Assembly: GCA_029261715.1 (NCBI GenBank)
Contig: JAJDAT010000008.1
Coordinates: 17,590-81,589 of the forward strand
Reading direction: 5' to 3'
Source of the DNA: Nitrospinia bacterium
Lineage (GTDB): Bacteria; Nitrospinota; Nitrospinia; Nitrospinales; JAJDAT01
Length of the DNA: 64,000 nt
The stretch's first letter is position 1; each line of letters opens with the position of its first letter. The notes under the pieces are model-generated. The model saw nothing but the letters and a program-made list of their open reading frames with translations, was not told where the DNA came from and made no database searches. The position numbers were made by a program, and so were the translations under genes. Below, in pieces: positions 36,875-46,535 of the stretch.

Positions 36875-38083
36875 TTATTCGTATCGTAATGCTTCTATTG
36901 GGTTTAAATTTGAGGCTTTGTTTGCAGGATAGTATCCAAAAAAAACTCCTACAGCTACAGAAAAACCAAAGGCTAGTAATATGGATTGTAGTGATATTAC
37001 TGTGTCCCATCCTCCCATTTTCGAAACGGCTTTGGAAATTCCTACTCCTAAGACGACGCCAATTCCGCCTCCCATGAAGCTAATGAGAATAGATTCTATT
37101 AAAAACTGTTCTAAAATCTCTCTTTTTTTAGCCCCAATGGCTTTTCTAATGCCTATTTCACGGGTTCTTTCGGTAACGGATACGAGCATGATATTCATGA
37201 TTCCAATACCGCCGACCATTAAGGAGATAGCGGCAATACCTCCTAGGAGAAACGTAAACGTTTTGGCAGCGTCGCCCCAGCTGTTTAACCACTGTGAAGA
37301 GTTGCTGACATAGAAATCGGATTCTTTACCTTCCCGAGTATTATGTCGGCGTCGAAGGAGTTTTGTTATTGATTCTTTTACTGTTTCTAATTCGTCTATA
37401 TTTTCTACTTGTATATCGATTGATTGAACATGTTTTTGACCGAATAAACGTTTTTGAGCTGTTGTGATTGGGACGAATATTTGATCGTCTGGGTCCCACC
37501 AACTGAGAGCGCCCTTGGGTTCCATTGTTCCTATTACTAGAAAATTATCACCGTCAACTTTGACGAATTGTCCAATGGGATCTTCTTTTTCAAATAAATT
37601 CTTTACAACAGTAGCTCCTAAAACACAGATCCGTTTTGCTCCTCTAGTTTCTTCTTTATTGAAAAAACGTCCTTTTCCTATTTCAAAGTTGGCAAGGCGC
37701 GGGTAATCAGAAGTGGTCCCGCGTACTGTTGAGTTTGAATTTTTGTTGACGTATTTTAATTGGGCGCTTTGATATGTCTGTGGAGCGACTCCTGTTATGC
37801 CTTCTATGTGTTCGTCAATCGAATATGCATCTTCTAATATCAAGGTTGTTACTTTTCCGGTACTGACATGACGGGTTTTCTTTTGGCCGGGTTTGACGGA
37901 GATAATATTGGTTCCAAATTTGGCGATGGTTTCCAGCGTTTGTTTTCTGGCTCCTTCACCTATGGATATCATGGAAATAACGGATGCCACTCCAATTACA
38001 ATTCCTAATGCTGTCAAAAATGATCGGAGTTTGTTTGCGATTAAACTCCTTAGCGCCATTTTGAATAGATCCCAAATTAGCAT
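36875..38083 (-). CDS. MacB-type ABC transporter permease
   Basis: A 402-aa permease: one N-terminal helix ([21 protein letters not shown]), a periplasmic MacB_PCD domain (about 45-245), and three C-terminal FtsX helices ([20 protein letters not shown] onward) with the family motif [18 protein letters not shown]. It lacks a fused ATPase, which is supplied by the preceding gene (7-nt overlap). MacB-type mechanotransmission pumps push substrates through a MacA-like adaptor and TolC, and both partners are in this operon. The substrate is unknown (peptide, lipid or siderophore are options). Confidence 0.9.
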   Translation of the reverse strand: MLIWDLFKMALRSLIANKLRSFLTALGIVIGVASVISMISIGEGARKQTLETIAKFGTNIISVKPGQKKTRHVSTGKVTTLILEDAYSIDEHIEGITGVAPQTYQSAQLKYVNKNSNSTVRGTTSDYPRLANFEIGKGRFFNKEETRGAKRICVLGATVVKNLFEKEDPIGQFVKVDGDNFLVIGTMEPKGALSWWDPDDQIFVPITTAQKRLFGQKHVQSIDIQVENIDELETVKESITKLLRRRHNTREGKESDFYVSNSSQWLNSWGDAAKTFTFLLGGIAAISLMVGGIGIMNIMLVSVTERTREIGIRKAIGAKKREILEQFLIESILISFMGGGIGVVLGVGISKAVSKMGGWDTVISLQSILLAFGFSVAVGVFFGYYPANKASNLNPIEALRYE

Positions 38084-38772
38084 TCGCTTGCTCTGTTTGT
38101 TGGCGTGTCGCTTACCATTTTCCCGTCTTTCATGGCGATGATTCTTTTCGTTCGATCGGCAATTTCTTTTTCATGAGTTATTAATATTATTGTAACTCCT
38201 TCTGCATTGAGGTCGTTAAAAATACGCAGAATTTCTTCGCCGTTTGTAGAATCTAAATTACCTGTGGGTTCGTCGGCTAATATGATAGCTGGGTTATTGA
38301 CGATAGCTCTCGCTATAGCGACTCTTTGGCGTTCTCCGCCGGATAATTCATTGGGTCTATGTTTGGCTCTTTCAGCGAGTCCTACTTTTTCTAAAGCTTT
38401 GAGGGCTATTTCTCTTGAGTTTGGAATTCGTCCGTAGAGGAGGGGTAGTTCTACATTCTCTAATGCGGTGGCTCGAGGTAATAAATTGAAACTTTGGAAG
38501 ACGAAGCCAATACGCCGGTTTCTAATTTCTGCTAGTTTATTTGGGTCTAGTGTTTTGACGTTTACATTTTCTAATATGTAATCGCCTACAGTGGGTTGAT
38601 CTAAACATCCCATAAGGTTCATGAGAGTTGATTTACCACTTCCTGAAGGGCCAATGATGGCGACAAATTCTCCTGGGTTTATTTCTAAATTAACTTCTTT
38701 TAAGGCGCAAACTTCAATGGAGCCTTGATTGTAAGTTTTTCCCAGGTTTTCAATTTTAATCATTGAGCTCAT
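38077..38772 (-). CDS. ABC transporter ATP-binding protein (MacB/LolD type)
   Basis: A 231-aa ATPase: Walker [11 protein letters not shown]-loop [10 protein letters not shown], signature [14 protein letters not shown], Walker [12 protein letters not shown] and switch His in LITHEKE. The ATG at 38772 overlaps the stop of the adaptor gene (ATGA), so it is preferred over an in-frame start 18 nt earlier. Paired with the MacB-like permease, it powers the tripartite exporter. Confidence 0.9.
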   Translation of the reverse strand: MSSMIKIENLGKTYNQGSIEVCALKEVNLEINPGEFVAIIGPSGSGKSTLMNLMGCLDQPTVGDYILENVNVKTLDPNKLAEIRNRRIGFVFQSFNLLPRATALENVELPLLYGRIPNSREIALKALEKVGLAERAKHRPNELSGGERQRVAIARAIVNNPAIILADEPTGNLDSTNGEEILRIFNDLNAEGVTIILITHEKEIADRTKRIIAMKDGKMVSDTPTNRASEC

Positions 38773-40094
38773 TTGGCTCTTAATAACCAAATCATTTTTC
38801 GGAAAGATCCGTTATCATTTTTAGGATTGAAGGCTTCTTGGATTTCTTCCCAATCTCCAACTATTACTTCTTGATCTTTTACTAATCCCGATAGGATTTG
38901 GGAATAAATTGGATTTCTAATTCCTGGTTTAATACGTGCCTTCTTTGGCATTTCGGCTTCTAATATAATAGCGAACTTACCTTCATCGTCTTTGTTGATA
39001 GCTTCTCTTGCTAAGTAAAGCGTATCAGGGATTTTATTAGAAATGATTTCTACATTAGCGGTCATCATGGGTTTTAGAAGAGAGATTCCTTCTCCTGTCA
39101 CTTCTATTTTAACTTTGAATATTGTTATATTATTTTCGACTACGCCTTGAGGGGCTACCCGCTTTACCGTTCCCTTGAAATTGTTTATCGGAAAAGCGTC
39201 GGTTGTTATAATCACTTCCTGGTCGACGGCAATGGAACCGATGTCAGTTTCGTCAACATCTGCCATTATGAAGAGGCGATCCATATCCGCTATGACGGCG
39301 AGGGCCGTTCCGCCGCTTACGTTGGATATTCCGGATGAAATGATTTGACCTTCCTCAACGGATTTTTGAATGAGTATTCCCTTAATAGGCGAGAATATTT
39401 CCGTTTCTTCTAGTCTTTCGTTTGCTTCTTCCAAGGCAATTTCGGCTCGTTTTACCTCCGCTTGCGCCAATTCAATTTCGCTTCCTCGTAGTTCGATATC
39501 GTATTTTGAATCGATAGCCGCTTGCAATTGCGATTTCGATTGTATGAGTTTTTCTTGGTTTACTTTGAATGCCGTTTCGGCGCGGATGAGCGACTCTTGT
39601 GATGCTACTTTTTGGCGAAATAAATCGCGCTGTCTACGAACTTGATCTTTGGCTTCTATTAAATTGGCTTCTGCCGCTTTAACGGAAGATTTTGCCGTTT
39701 CTAAATCGTTTCGGTATTTGTTTTTTTGGAGGGTGAGGGAGGTTTGAGCTTTATTTAAGTTTGCCTGAGCGCTGGATAAGTCAGCTCTTGATTTGCTCAC
39801 ATTTCGTAACTCATCGGACTTGTCCAACCGAAGCAGTAATTGGTCAATGTTCAACTCATCGCCTTCTTCAAAAGGGAAGAGTATAATTTGTCCGCTAGCT
39901 TTAGATTTTACTTCTACTTTGTAATTGGGTTCTACTACACCTGTGGCGGTTATTTTAACGGCTAATTCACCTTGTTTAACGTTTACCGTTTTTAACTTTG
40001 GTCTTGCCGAAGCTTCGTGTTCTTGTTTGTCCCAATAAAAAGAAAAGACAACGCCAATGATGGCAATGGCGATTATAATTCCCGCTTTTTTCAT
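38769..40094 (-). CDS. Periplasmic adaptor (MacA/HlyD family)
   Basis: A 441-aa membrane-fusion protein. N-terminal anchor ([16 protein letters not shown]), split biotinyl-lipoyl domain ([22 protein letters not shown] and [21 protein letters not shown]), a long alpha hairpin between them (about 95-210, heptad-rich), then beta-barrel and membrane-proximal domains. It bridges the ABC permease and TolC in the periplasm. The 4-nt overlaps with both neighbours show a tight operon. The C-terminal IWLLRAK is not typical of the family. Confidence 0.9.
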   Translation of the reverse strand: MKKAGIIIAIAIIGVVFSFYWDKQEHEASARPKLKTVNVKQGELAVKITATGVVEPNYKVEVKSKASGQIILFPFEEGDELNIDQLLLRLDKSDELRNVSKSRADLSSAQANLNKAQTSLTLQKNKYRNDLETAKSSVKAAEANLIEAKDQVRRQRDLFRQKVASQESLIRAETAFKVNQEKLIQSKSQLQAAIDSKYDIELRGSEIELAQAEVKRAEIALEEANERLEETEIFSPIKGILIQKSVEEGQIISSGISNVSGGTALAVIADMDRLFIMADVDETDIGSIAVDQEVIITTDAFPINNFKGTVKRVAPQGVVENNITIFKVKIEVTGEGISLLKPMMTANVEIISNKIPDTLYLAREAINKDDEGKFAIILEAEMPKKARIKPGIRNPIYSQILSGLVKDQEVIVGDWEEIQEAFNPKNDNGSFRKMIWLLRAK

Positions 40095-41671
40095 TTTGAT
40101 GCCAATACTTTTAAACCATGTTCTTCAAGAGTTTTTCCGATAACTCTATTGAGTTTTATTTTTGATTTTTTGTAGTCGATTATTGCTTGGATTTCCTGGC
40201 TTTGATTTTCTGCAAGATCTTCCTGAAACTCCAAAACGTTGAAGCTGGTTGAAAGTCCAACTTCAAACTTCTTTTCTTCTGCCGCTAATTTTTCTTCACC
40301 TAATTGTCTCGCTATTTTGGCGGCCTTAATCCGTTTAATATCGGTTTCAATTTGGCGAACTGCTTCTCTAACATCTACGATGATGGAACGTTCTAGGTTT
40401 TTGATATCTAGAATTGCTTGATGTGTTTTTAGACGCGATGCAGTTAACTTGCTTTTGGCGGACCGATTTCCTAATGGATAACTTAGCTTGAGTCCGATTT
40501 CCCAGTTGAAAAAATCGGTGTCGGCTAGATTATCAAGAGCTTCGCCATAACCGCCGTTAAAACGGCTTTGGGATGTTGTTCCATCAAAATTGTTAATTGT
40601 TCGAGCGTCGCCGGATAAACCATTTAAGCCAAAAGTCCCAAATAGATCTAGAGAAGGATATAGCTGGTTTTCATCGAACTTAACCTGGATGTTTTTGTTT
40701 TCCAGGTCTTTCTTTTTTGATAAATAATCAGGCCGATTGATCAGAGCTAAATTAATGGCTTCGTTTAAAGGCATTTCGATTTTGCTTTTAAAAGTGGGGC
40801 GGTCTATTGGAATAAGATCTGTTTTGCCAAAAGGACTGTTGAAGTTTACAGTCATGCTATTTTTTACTTTGTCTTGATTATCTTGTATGACGTTTTGAGA
40901 GTTTAGTAGAAGTTGTTCTCTAGAAGCGACTTCCGCCTGTGCTTGTAAAGTTTCTAGCGGGGCTAAGGAACCGACTGCAACTTGGGCTTTGACTCTTCGT
41001 TCTAGATCTTTGGCGCGTTCTAGGGATTTTTCTTTAACTTTTAAATCCTCAATACTAAAAACTAGATCCCAATAAGTATTTTCAACATTGGCCAGAACAT
41101 CTATAACTTTAGCTTTAAAATCAAAATCGGAGATTGTTTTGTTGTTGCTGGCAATATAAATATCCTTTTTATTGATATCCTCACCAAAGTTTTTAAATAA
41201 TGGTTGATTGAGGCTAAGAAATAAATCGGAATTATATTGTGGATTCAGTCCTGCGAAAAGAGAATTAGTTTCATTTTTCTTATTGGTGAAGTTCAGGGAA
41301 TAGTCTGCTCCTGTTGTTAATTTTTGAGTTAAACTCAACTCCCATGTTTGGTTTTCGTTTTCGGTAACATCTGGAGAAGCAAAGGCTGAAGAAACTTGGT
41401 CAGATCTATCGGAAGTAGAAACTTGGCCTTCTAATTTTGGGTCGAATGCGGATTCGGCATCTGTGATGCTCTGCTCGTTAATTTTAGAAAAATACTGCTG
41501 AACGGAAATTTCCACATTATTTTTGATTGTTTTCTGTACAACCATTCTTAAAGAAAGCTTTAAACCGCTAGAATAGTTGTCAGATTTACCTGAATTAGCA
41601 TCATTGGCGTAAACATTTCCAGAATAGAATAAAGCCAAAAGGCTTAAGAGCCAAAAACCGAAACGAAACAT
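40091..41671 (-). CDS. TolC-family outer-membrane efflux protein
   Basis: A 526-aa outer-membrane factor. A signal peptide (WLLSLLALFYSGNVYA) is followed by two OEP repeats with long helices (EDLKVKEKSLERAKDLERR; KFEVGLSTSFNVLEFQEDLA, the conserved second-repeat signature). It is the first gene of the four-gene exporter operon, with the adaptor starting in its stop codon. A promoter is recognisable about 140 bp upstream. Confidence 0.9.
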   Translation of the reverse strand: MFRFGFWLLSLLALFYSGNVYANDANSGKSDNYSSGLKLSLRMVVQKTIKNNVEISVQQYFSKINEQSITDAESAFDPKLEGQVSTSDRSDQVSSAFASPDVTENENQTWELSLTQKLTTGADYSLNFTNKKNETNSLFAGLNPQYNSDLFLSLNQPLFKNFGEDINKKDIYIASNNKTISDFDFKAKVIDVLANVENTYWDLVFSIEDLKVKEKSLERAKDLERRVKAQVAVGSLAPLETLQAQAEVASREQLLLNSQNVIQDNQDKVKNSMTVNFNSPFGKTDLIPIDRPTFKSKIEMPLNEAINLALINRPDYLSKKKDLENKNIQVKFDENQLYPSLDLFGTFGLNGLSGDARTINNFDGTTSQSRFNGGYGEALDNLADTDFFNWEIGLKLSYPLGNRSAKSKLTASRLKTHQAILDIKNLERSIIVDVREAVRQIETDIKRIKAAKIARQLGEEKLAAEEKKFEVGLSTSFNVLEFQEDLAENQSQEIQAIIDYKKSKIKLNRVIGKTLEEHGLKVLASK

Positions 41672-41809
41672 TGTCTATTTTTCTCCAAAGCAGTATAAAA
41701 GTTTATAGATCCGTAGTTTATTGCCTAAATCTCGAAAAAGATTCTAAACAATTAACGTAGATAATAAGTTAAAAGTTATTGAAACTTATATGTTTGGGAT
41801 CAATAAACC

Positions 41810-41838
41810 ATTATAGTGTAACCGATTAAGAGTTCCAA
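41810..41838 (-). promoter_or_regulatory. Promoter of the TolC-exporter operon
   Basis: On the minus strand TTGGAA (41838-41833), 17 bp, TATAAT (41815-41810), predicting a leader of about 130 nt before the TolC gene. The rest of the divergent 41672-42023 gap shows no gene or clear regulator site. Confidence 0.6.
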
Positions 41839-42023
41839 AGTGTCCCTATTGTCAAAGCACAAATCTTTAGAATGTCTTTTAAAAAATATTTATCCCTTTA
41901 CAACGCCTATTTGGATATGGGGATAGGTATTTCTAGTTTGAGTTCCTTTTTTAGGTCTCTTTAGAATTACATAAACGTCTCTATTTAAAAACCATTGTTT
42001 ATACTAACTTTTCGTCTTTTTAT

Positions 42024-43328
42024 ATGAATTACATAAATATTATTCGCTCTCAAACCCGATTATGTTCCGAAATTATTAAAAAAGTAGATGAGGAACTCTT
42101 AAATGGGGTTCCTGCCGACCAGGTTTTATCAAAAATATTTAGATCTAGAAAAGAAATTGGGTCAAGAGATAGAAGGTTAATTAATGATTTAATTTTTTCT
42201 TCTTATAGATGGAAGGGGTGGTTACAGCATTTTGAAAAGCTTACTCAAGAGGAGTTATTTGCTTTAGCTTTAATGCTTGATGATAGAAGTGGGTATGAAG
42301 CGGTTAGTTATTGGGGAGAGAATCTAAGGGGAGGGGTTGCTGATATTGATTCTGTTGATTTCAGTGGTGGGTTAGAGGAAAAGTTAAAAATATTCTCCAG
42401 AGATAGTGATGAAAAAACTAATTACGAGTTTATTAAAGATCTTTTTCCCTCATGGATATTCGAAAAAGCCTTATTTTTGGAAGAAATAGACGCAAACGAA
42501 AAGTTTTTTTTAGATTTCGCAACAACGATACAAACTAGGTCGCCGTTATGGATTAGGTCTTCACTAAAAAATCCCAATAGGTTTTCATCAATTTTAGAAA
42601 AAGCTAATGTGGGTTTTATCGGACATCCTTTTATAAAGTCAGCTTGGGCTGTTACAACCTCTGTCAACCTGAGTGTAATTCCCGAAACTAAATCTGTTCC
42701 TTATGAGACTCAAGACTTATCTTCCCAAGCGGTAGGATTAATTTGTTCTCCGAAACCAAATGAGACATGGTTGGATGCCTGCGCCGGTTCTGGTGGGAAA
42801 GCTCTCCACTTGGCTCATTTATCGAAGGGAAAAGGAAAAATAATTGCTTATGATATTCGTAAGAATATGCTGAAGAAAATTACGATTCGGTCTAAGAAAT
42901 GGCATTTGAAAAATATTTCAATAATTGAAAATCCAAAAAAGATTTCCAGGAAATATTTAAATGGTTTTGACGGTGTTTTGGTAGACGCTCCATGTAGCGG
43001 GATTGGTACATGGAGAAGAAATCCTGATGCGCGCTGGCGTTTAGGTAGATCTGAAATAAATGATTACTCAGAACTACAATATGAAATACTTGTCAATATG
43101 AGTTTTCTGGTTAGAGTAGGGGGCGTTTTAGTTTATTCCGTTTGTACCTTGACTAGACCAGAAACTATTGATTGTATTAGCCGTTTTTTAAAAAATTTCG
43201 ACTCCTTTAAGCTGCTGCCATTTTCTAATCCTATTAACGGAGAGGAAACTGGCGGAACTTTACAGATTTGGCCGCAAACTTATAATTGTGATGGAATGTT
43301 TATTGCGAAAATGCAAAAATCAAAATAA
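42024..43328 (+). CDS. rsmB: RsmB-family rRNA (cytosine-5) methyltransferase
   Basis: A 434-aa NOL1/NOP2/Sun-type m5C methyltransferase. The N-terminal third (about 1-130) resembles the NusB-like RNA-binding domain of RsmB (SKIFRSRKEIGSRDRRLINDL). SAM motif I is LDACAGSGGKALHLA; the catalytic cysteines are Cys324 in DAPCSGIGTWRRNPD and Cys374 in VYSVCTLT. RsmB methylates C967 of 16S rRNA; other family members (RsmF, YebU) differ in the N-terminus. It is divergent from the exporter operon. Confidence 0.85.
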   Translation: MNYINIIRSQTRLCSEIIKKVDEELLNGVPADQVLSKIFRSRKEIGSRDRRLINDLIFSSYRWKGWLQHFEKLTQEELFALALMLDDRSGYEAVSYWGENLRGGVADIDSVDFSGGLEEKLKIFSRDSDEKTNYEFIKDLFPSWIFEKALFLEEIDANEKFFLDFATTIQTRSPLWIRSSLKNPNRFSSILEKANVGFIGHPFIKSAWAVTTSVNLSVIPETKSVPYETQDLSSQAVGLICSPKPNETWLDACAGSGGKALHLAHLSKGKGKIIAYDIRKNMLKKITIRSKKWHLKNISIIENPKKISRKYLNGFDGVLVDAPCSGIGTWRRNPDARWRLGRSEINDYSELQYEILVNMSFLVRVGGVLVYSVCTLTRPETIDCISRFLKNFDSFKLLPFSNPINGEETGGTLQIWPQTYNCDGMFIAKMQKSK

Positions 43329-43403
43329 TTCGATGAGTGATTATTTTGTTACGAATTTCACAAAACCGGAAAAAAATGTTAAATAACTGTGACAATTTCA
43401 TGT

Positions 43404-43409
43404 ATAATG
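43404..43409 (+). promoter_or_regulatory. -10 box upstream of MerR-REC gene
   Basis: TATAAT preceded directly by TG, about 90 bp before the gene. No convincing -35 box is seen. Confidence 0.35.
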
Positions 43410-43499
43410 AAAAACACTTGCTAATTTACATTCACCGTGCAATAATTGAAACCTAAAATTAAGGTCTTTTTTCGTTAAACCATTTCGAAAAATTTTGCT

Positions 43500-44144
43500 A
43501 TGACAAAAGTAACCGCTGCAGATATTTTAAAAGATGTTCCTATAACAAGAAAAACGCTTTGGCTTTGGCAGAAAAAATATCATTTTTTCCCAGACCCTGA
43601 AAAGAAGGTTCATCCGGGAGGAAAAGGTATTGTTGGATATTATCCAAGCTGGGTAAAAGAAAGGTGCGAAAAGATTTTCGCATTGCAGAAAAAGGGCTAC
43701 ACAGTAGCCATGATTAAGGAGATTTTGCAAAAAGAAGCTGTTGAGAAGTCTTCTAAGAAGGTATTGATAGTAGACGATGAGAAGAAGTTTGCTAACTTAC
43801 TGCAAAAGTTTTTTAAGAAAAACGGATATATTGTTGAAGTCGCTTACGATGGTTTGGAGGCTGGATTAAAAGCCGCTGATTTTTTACCGTCGATTTTGCT
43901 ACTAGACATTGCGCTTCCTGGGCTAAATGGAATAGATGTCTGTAAAAAATTAAAGAGTAACCAAAAAACCAAGAATATTCATATTTTTGCTATGTCTGGT
44001 AACTTAAGCTACTCCGAAAATTTATTATTGGAAGCGGGAACAGAGAAGTTTTTTAAGAAACCTGTCGATATCGCTCACATTTTAAAAGAGTGTGATGAAT
44101 TGATAGAAAAGCAAATTACCATGGGTGACTCTTTAGAGCGTTAA
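43500..44144 (+). CDS. MerR-like HTH plus receiver-domain protein
   Basis: A 214-aa protein. Residues 5-75 form a MerR-type winged helix (ILKDVPITRKTLWLWQKKY, VGYYPSWVKERCEKI, KKGYTVAMIKEILQ). Residues 85-205 are a CheY-like receiver with VLIVDDEKK, phospho-Asp136 in LLLDIALPG and Lys in FFKKPVD. DNA-binding first and receiver last is the reverse of normal response regulators. No kinase is adjacent; the orphan hybrid kinases in the window are conceivable partners. It probably regulates genes in response to phosphorylation. Confidence 0.8.
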   Translation: MTKVTAADILKDVPITRKTLWLWQKKYHFFPDPEKKVHPGGKGIVGYYPSWVKERCEKIFALQKKGYTVAMIKEILQKEAVEKSSKKVLIVDDEKKFANLLQKFFKKNGYIVEVAYDGLEAGLKAADFLPSILLLDIALPGLNGIDVCKKLKSNQKTKNIHIFAMSGNLSYSENLLLEAGTEKFFKKPVDIAHILKECDELIEKQITMGDSLER

Positions 44145-44257
44145 ATAAGTAGGAATCTATTACCCTAATTTTTCCTTCCTAAATAATTGCTTTGTTTAAT
44201 CAAAGAACTATTGTATATATAGTTTCTTTATAACTCTTATATACCTTATTTTACCCT

Positions 44258-45094
44258 ATGGAAAGCTCAACAGGTTCTGTGGTAAGTGATATTGACGAAC
44301 TACGGAAAATTTCAAAAGAATTAAGAAAAAAGAGCCTAGAAATTATTTACAAAGCTGGTTCTGGGCACCCCGGCGGTAGTTTGTCTGCGGCAGATTTGAT
44401 GGCCGCTATATTTTTTGGACAAATGAAGTTTGATCCCAAGAACCCAAAAGATCCGGGTAGAGACCGCTTTGTCCTTAGTAAAGGACATTGTACGGGACTA
44501 CTTTATTCAACGCTTGCCAGAGCGGGATTTTTTGATCCTTCTAAATTGTCCGATTATAGACAGATAAATAGCGAATTATTCCTTTCTGGACATCCACATC
44601 CAAAGACTCCTGGGGTAGAAATTGCCACTGGTAGTTTGGGGCAAGGATTAAGCGTTGGTAATGGGATAGCTCTTGGTTCTCGGTTGGATGATTTAGAATA
44701 TAACGTTTATGTTCTCATGGGAGATGGCGAGTTACAAGAAGGTCAAGTGTGGGAAGCGGCTATGAGTTCGGCTAAATTCAAGCTGGATAATCTAACCGCT
44801 ATTGTGGATAACAATAAATTGGCTCAAGATAATATTACAAAGGATTTAAAAGATCTAGAACCTTTGGAAGATAAATGGAAAGCCTTTGGTTGGCACACCA
44901 TACGTATTGACGGCCATAATATGGATGAAGTTGTGGACGCTCTTAATCAAGAAACTCCTGCTGGTAAGCCTAAAGTGATTATTGCTGATACTATTAAAGG
45001 TAAGGGAGTCAGCTTTATGGAGAATAATACGGCATGGCATGGCGTTGCTCCATCTACTGAAGATTATGAAAAAGCTTTAAAGGAATTAGGATGA
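44258..45094 (+). CDS. Transketolase, N-terminal (ThDP-binding) subunit
   Basis: A 278-aa split-transketolase alpha subunit. It contains GSGHPGGSLSAADLM, SKGHCTGLLYSTL and the thiamine diphosphate/Mg motif GDGELQEGQVWEAAM...VDNN. It interconverts sugar phosphates in the non-oxidative pentose phosphate or Calvin pathways. Its stop overlaps the start of the C-terminal subunit gene by 4 nt. Split transketolases occur in archaea and many anaerobic or deep-branching bacteria. Confidence 0.92.
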   Translation: MESSTGSVVSDIDELRKISKELRKKSLEIIYKAGSGHPGGSLSAADLMAAIFFGQMKFDPKNPKDPGRDRFVLSKGHCTGLLYSTLARAGFFDPSKLSDYRQINSELFLSGHPHPKTPGVEIATGSLGQGLSVGNGIALGSRLDDLEYNVYVLMGDGELQEGQVWEAAMSSAKFKLDNLTAIVDNNKLAQDNITKDLKDLEPLEDKWKAFGWHTIRIDGHNMDEVVDALNQETPAGKPKVIIADTIKGKGVSFMENNTAWHGVAPSTEDYEKALKELG

Positions 45095-46029
45095 AATCTG
45101 GAGCAACAAGAGACGGATACGGCGCTGCCTTAGAAGAGTTGGGCGATAATTCAAAAGTTGTCGTGTTGGATGCTGGCGTAAGCGATAGCACTAGAACTAA
45201 AAAGTTTGGCCAAAAATTTCCTCAAAAATTCTTTAACATGGGAATTAGCGAAGGGGATATGGTGTGCACTGCGGCGGGATTAGCTACTACAGGTAAAGTA
45301 GCTTTTGCCACTGGATTTGCCTGTTTTCTTCTAGGAAGAACAATGGACCAAATCTTGGTAAGTTTAGCATATTCAAATACGAACGTTAAACTAGCTGGCA
45401 CCCATGCTGGGATTGCGGTAGGAGAAGATGGACCAACAGCACAAATGATTGTTGATTTGGCTTATACTAGAGCAATGCCTAATATGACGGTTATTCAACC
45501 GGCTGATTGGGAAGAAGCTTATCAAGCTACAAAAGCCCTAGTTGATCACCAGGGCCCAGTCTATTTTAGGCTTGGAAGGCCAAAAGTTGAAGGCGTTTAC
45601 GATTCTTCGACTAAATTTCAAATTGGTAAAGCGAACGTTTTAAAGCAAGGAAAAGATATCGTTGTCTTCGCAACGGGAATTATGGTTCAGGAAGCAATGA
45701 AGGCGATTGAAATTTGCTCCAAAAATGGTATCGACGTAACCTTGGTTAATGTTTCAACTATTAAGCCAATTGATTCACAATTAATTGTTGAAGAAGCGAA
45801 GAAGAATGGAGCAGTGATTACCGCAGAAGACCATAACGTGATTGGTGGGTTAGGCGATGCGGTTTTATCTACGTTAGTTGAAAATAAAGTATATGTTCCA
45901 TTTAAGAAAGTAGGCGTCAACGATACGTTTGCGGAAACAGGAACAGCGAAAGATCTTTTTCAAAAATATGGACTTTCGGCGGAACATCTTGCCAAAGCCA
46001 TTCAGGATGTCCGCCAAGAAAAAGCATAA
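45091..46029 (+). CDS. Transketolase, C-terminal (pyrimidine-binding) subunit
   Basis: A 312-aa beta subunit of split transketolase: Transket_pyr domain (VVLDAGVSDST; FFNMGISEGDMVCTAAGLA with the catalytic Glu) and the C-terminal TKC domain (VFATGIMVQEAMKAIEI, VITAEDHNVIGGLGDAV). It works with the preceding gene's product. Its stop is one base from the convergent ferredoxin gene's stop, so the two transcripts must overlap or terminate inside each other. Confidence 0.92.
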   Translation: MKSGATRDGYGAALEELGDNSKVVVLDAGVSDSTRTKKFGQKFPQKFFNMGISEGDMVCTAAGLATTGKVAFATGFACFLLGRTMDQILVSLAYSNTNVKLAGTHAGIAVGEDGPTAQMIVDLAYTRAMPNMTVIQPADWEEAYQATKALVDHQGPVYFRLGRPKVEGVYDSSTKFQIGKANVLKQGKDIVVFATGIMVQEAMKAIEICSKNGIDVTLVNVSTIKPIDSQLIVEEAKKNGAVITAEDHNVIGGLGDAVLSTLVENKVYVPFKKVGVNDTFAETGTAKDLFQKYGLSAEHLAKAIQDVRQEKA

Positions 46030-46030
46030 A

Positions 46031-46312
46031 TTACCCGTTCCTAATTACAACTTTTCCAGATTTTATTGATATTTGGCATCCTAGCCGATAACCTTCATTA
46101 ATTTTATCTTGTCCTAAAACGTCAACTTCGTCTTCAATGACGTCTGACAAGTTTTCCATTCCCTCAAGTACCAAAAGCCTACAAGCTCCACAGCTTGCTT
46201 CTCGACAACCAAAAGGAAGAGTCGCTTGAGCTTCATCTGCGATTGCGGCAATTTTAGAGTCATCTGGAACTTGTTTGGAAATATTATCCGATTCAAATAC
46301 AATTTCAGCCAT
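46031..46312 (-). CDS. 2Fe-2S ferredoxin
   Basis: A 93-aa plant/adrenodoxin-type ferredoxin. The cluster ligands are Cys36, Cys41, Cys44 (CREASCGAC) and Cys79 (YRLGCQ). It is an electron carrier of unknown partner; no reductase or oxygenase is adjacent. It is convergent with the transketolase C-terminal gene with one base between the stop codons. Confidence 0.92.
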   Translation of the reverse strand: MAEIVFESDNISKQVPDDSKIAAIADEAQATLPFGCREASCGACRLLVLEGMENLSDVIEDEVDVLGQDKINEGYRLGCQISIKSGKVVIRNG

Positions 46313-46535
46313 CTTATAAATTATCCTTAAAAAGTTGAAAGAGGTTGGTTAATTTTTGATGCTCAGTTGTTTATAAAGATTCTTATTTATTAGTTAACAT
46401 AATATATCTTATGGGAACCTGCGTTTTCGGATTTTGTTTTGCCTGTTTGCTCAGTTTACCTTTAAAATAAGGTTCTTTAGCTTTTTGCTGTTTTTTCTCT
46501 GCTACTCCATTTACTCCATTATCTCTTAAAAAGTT

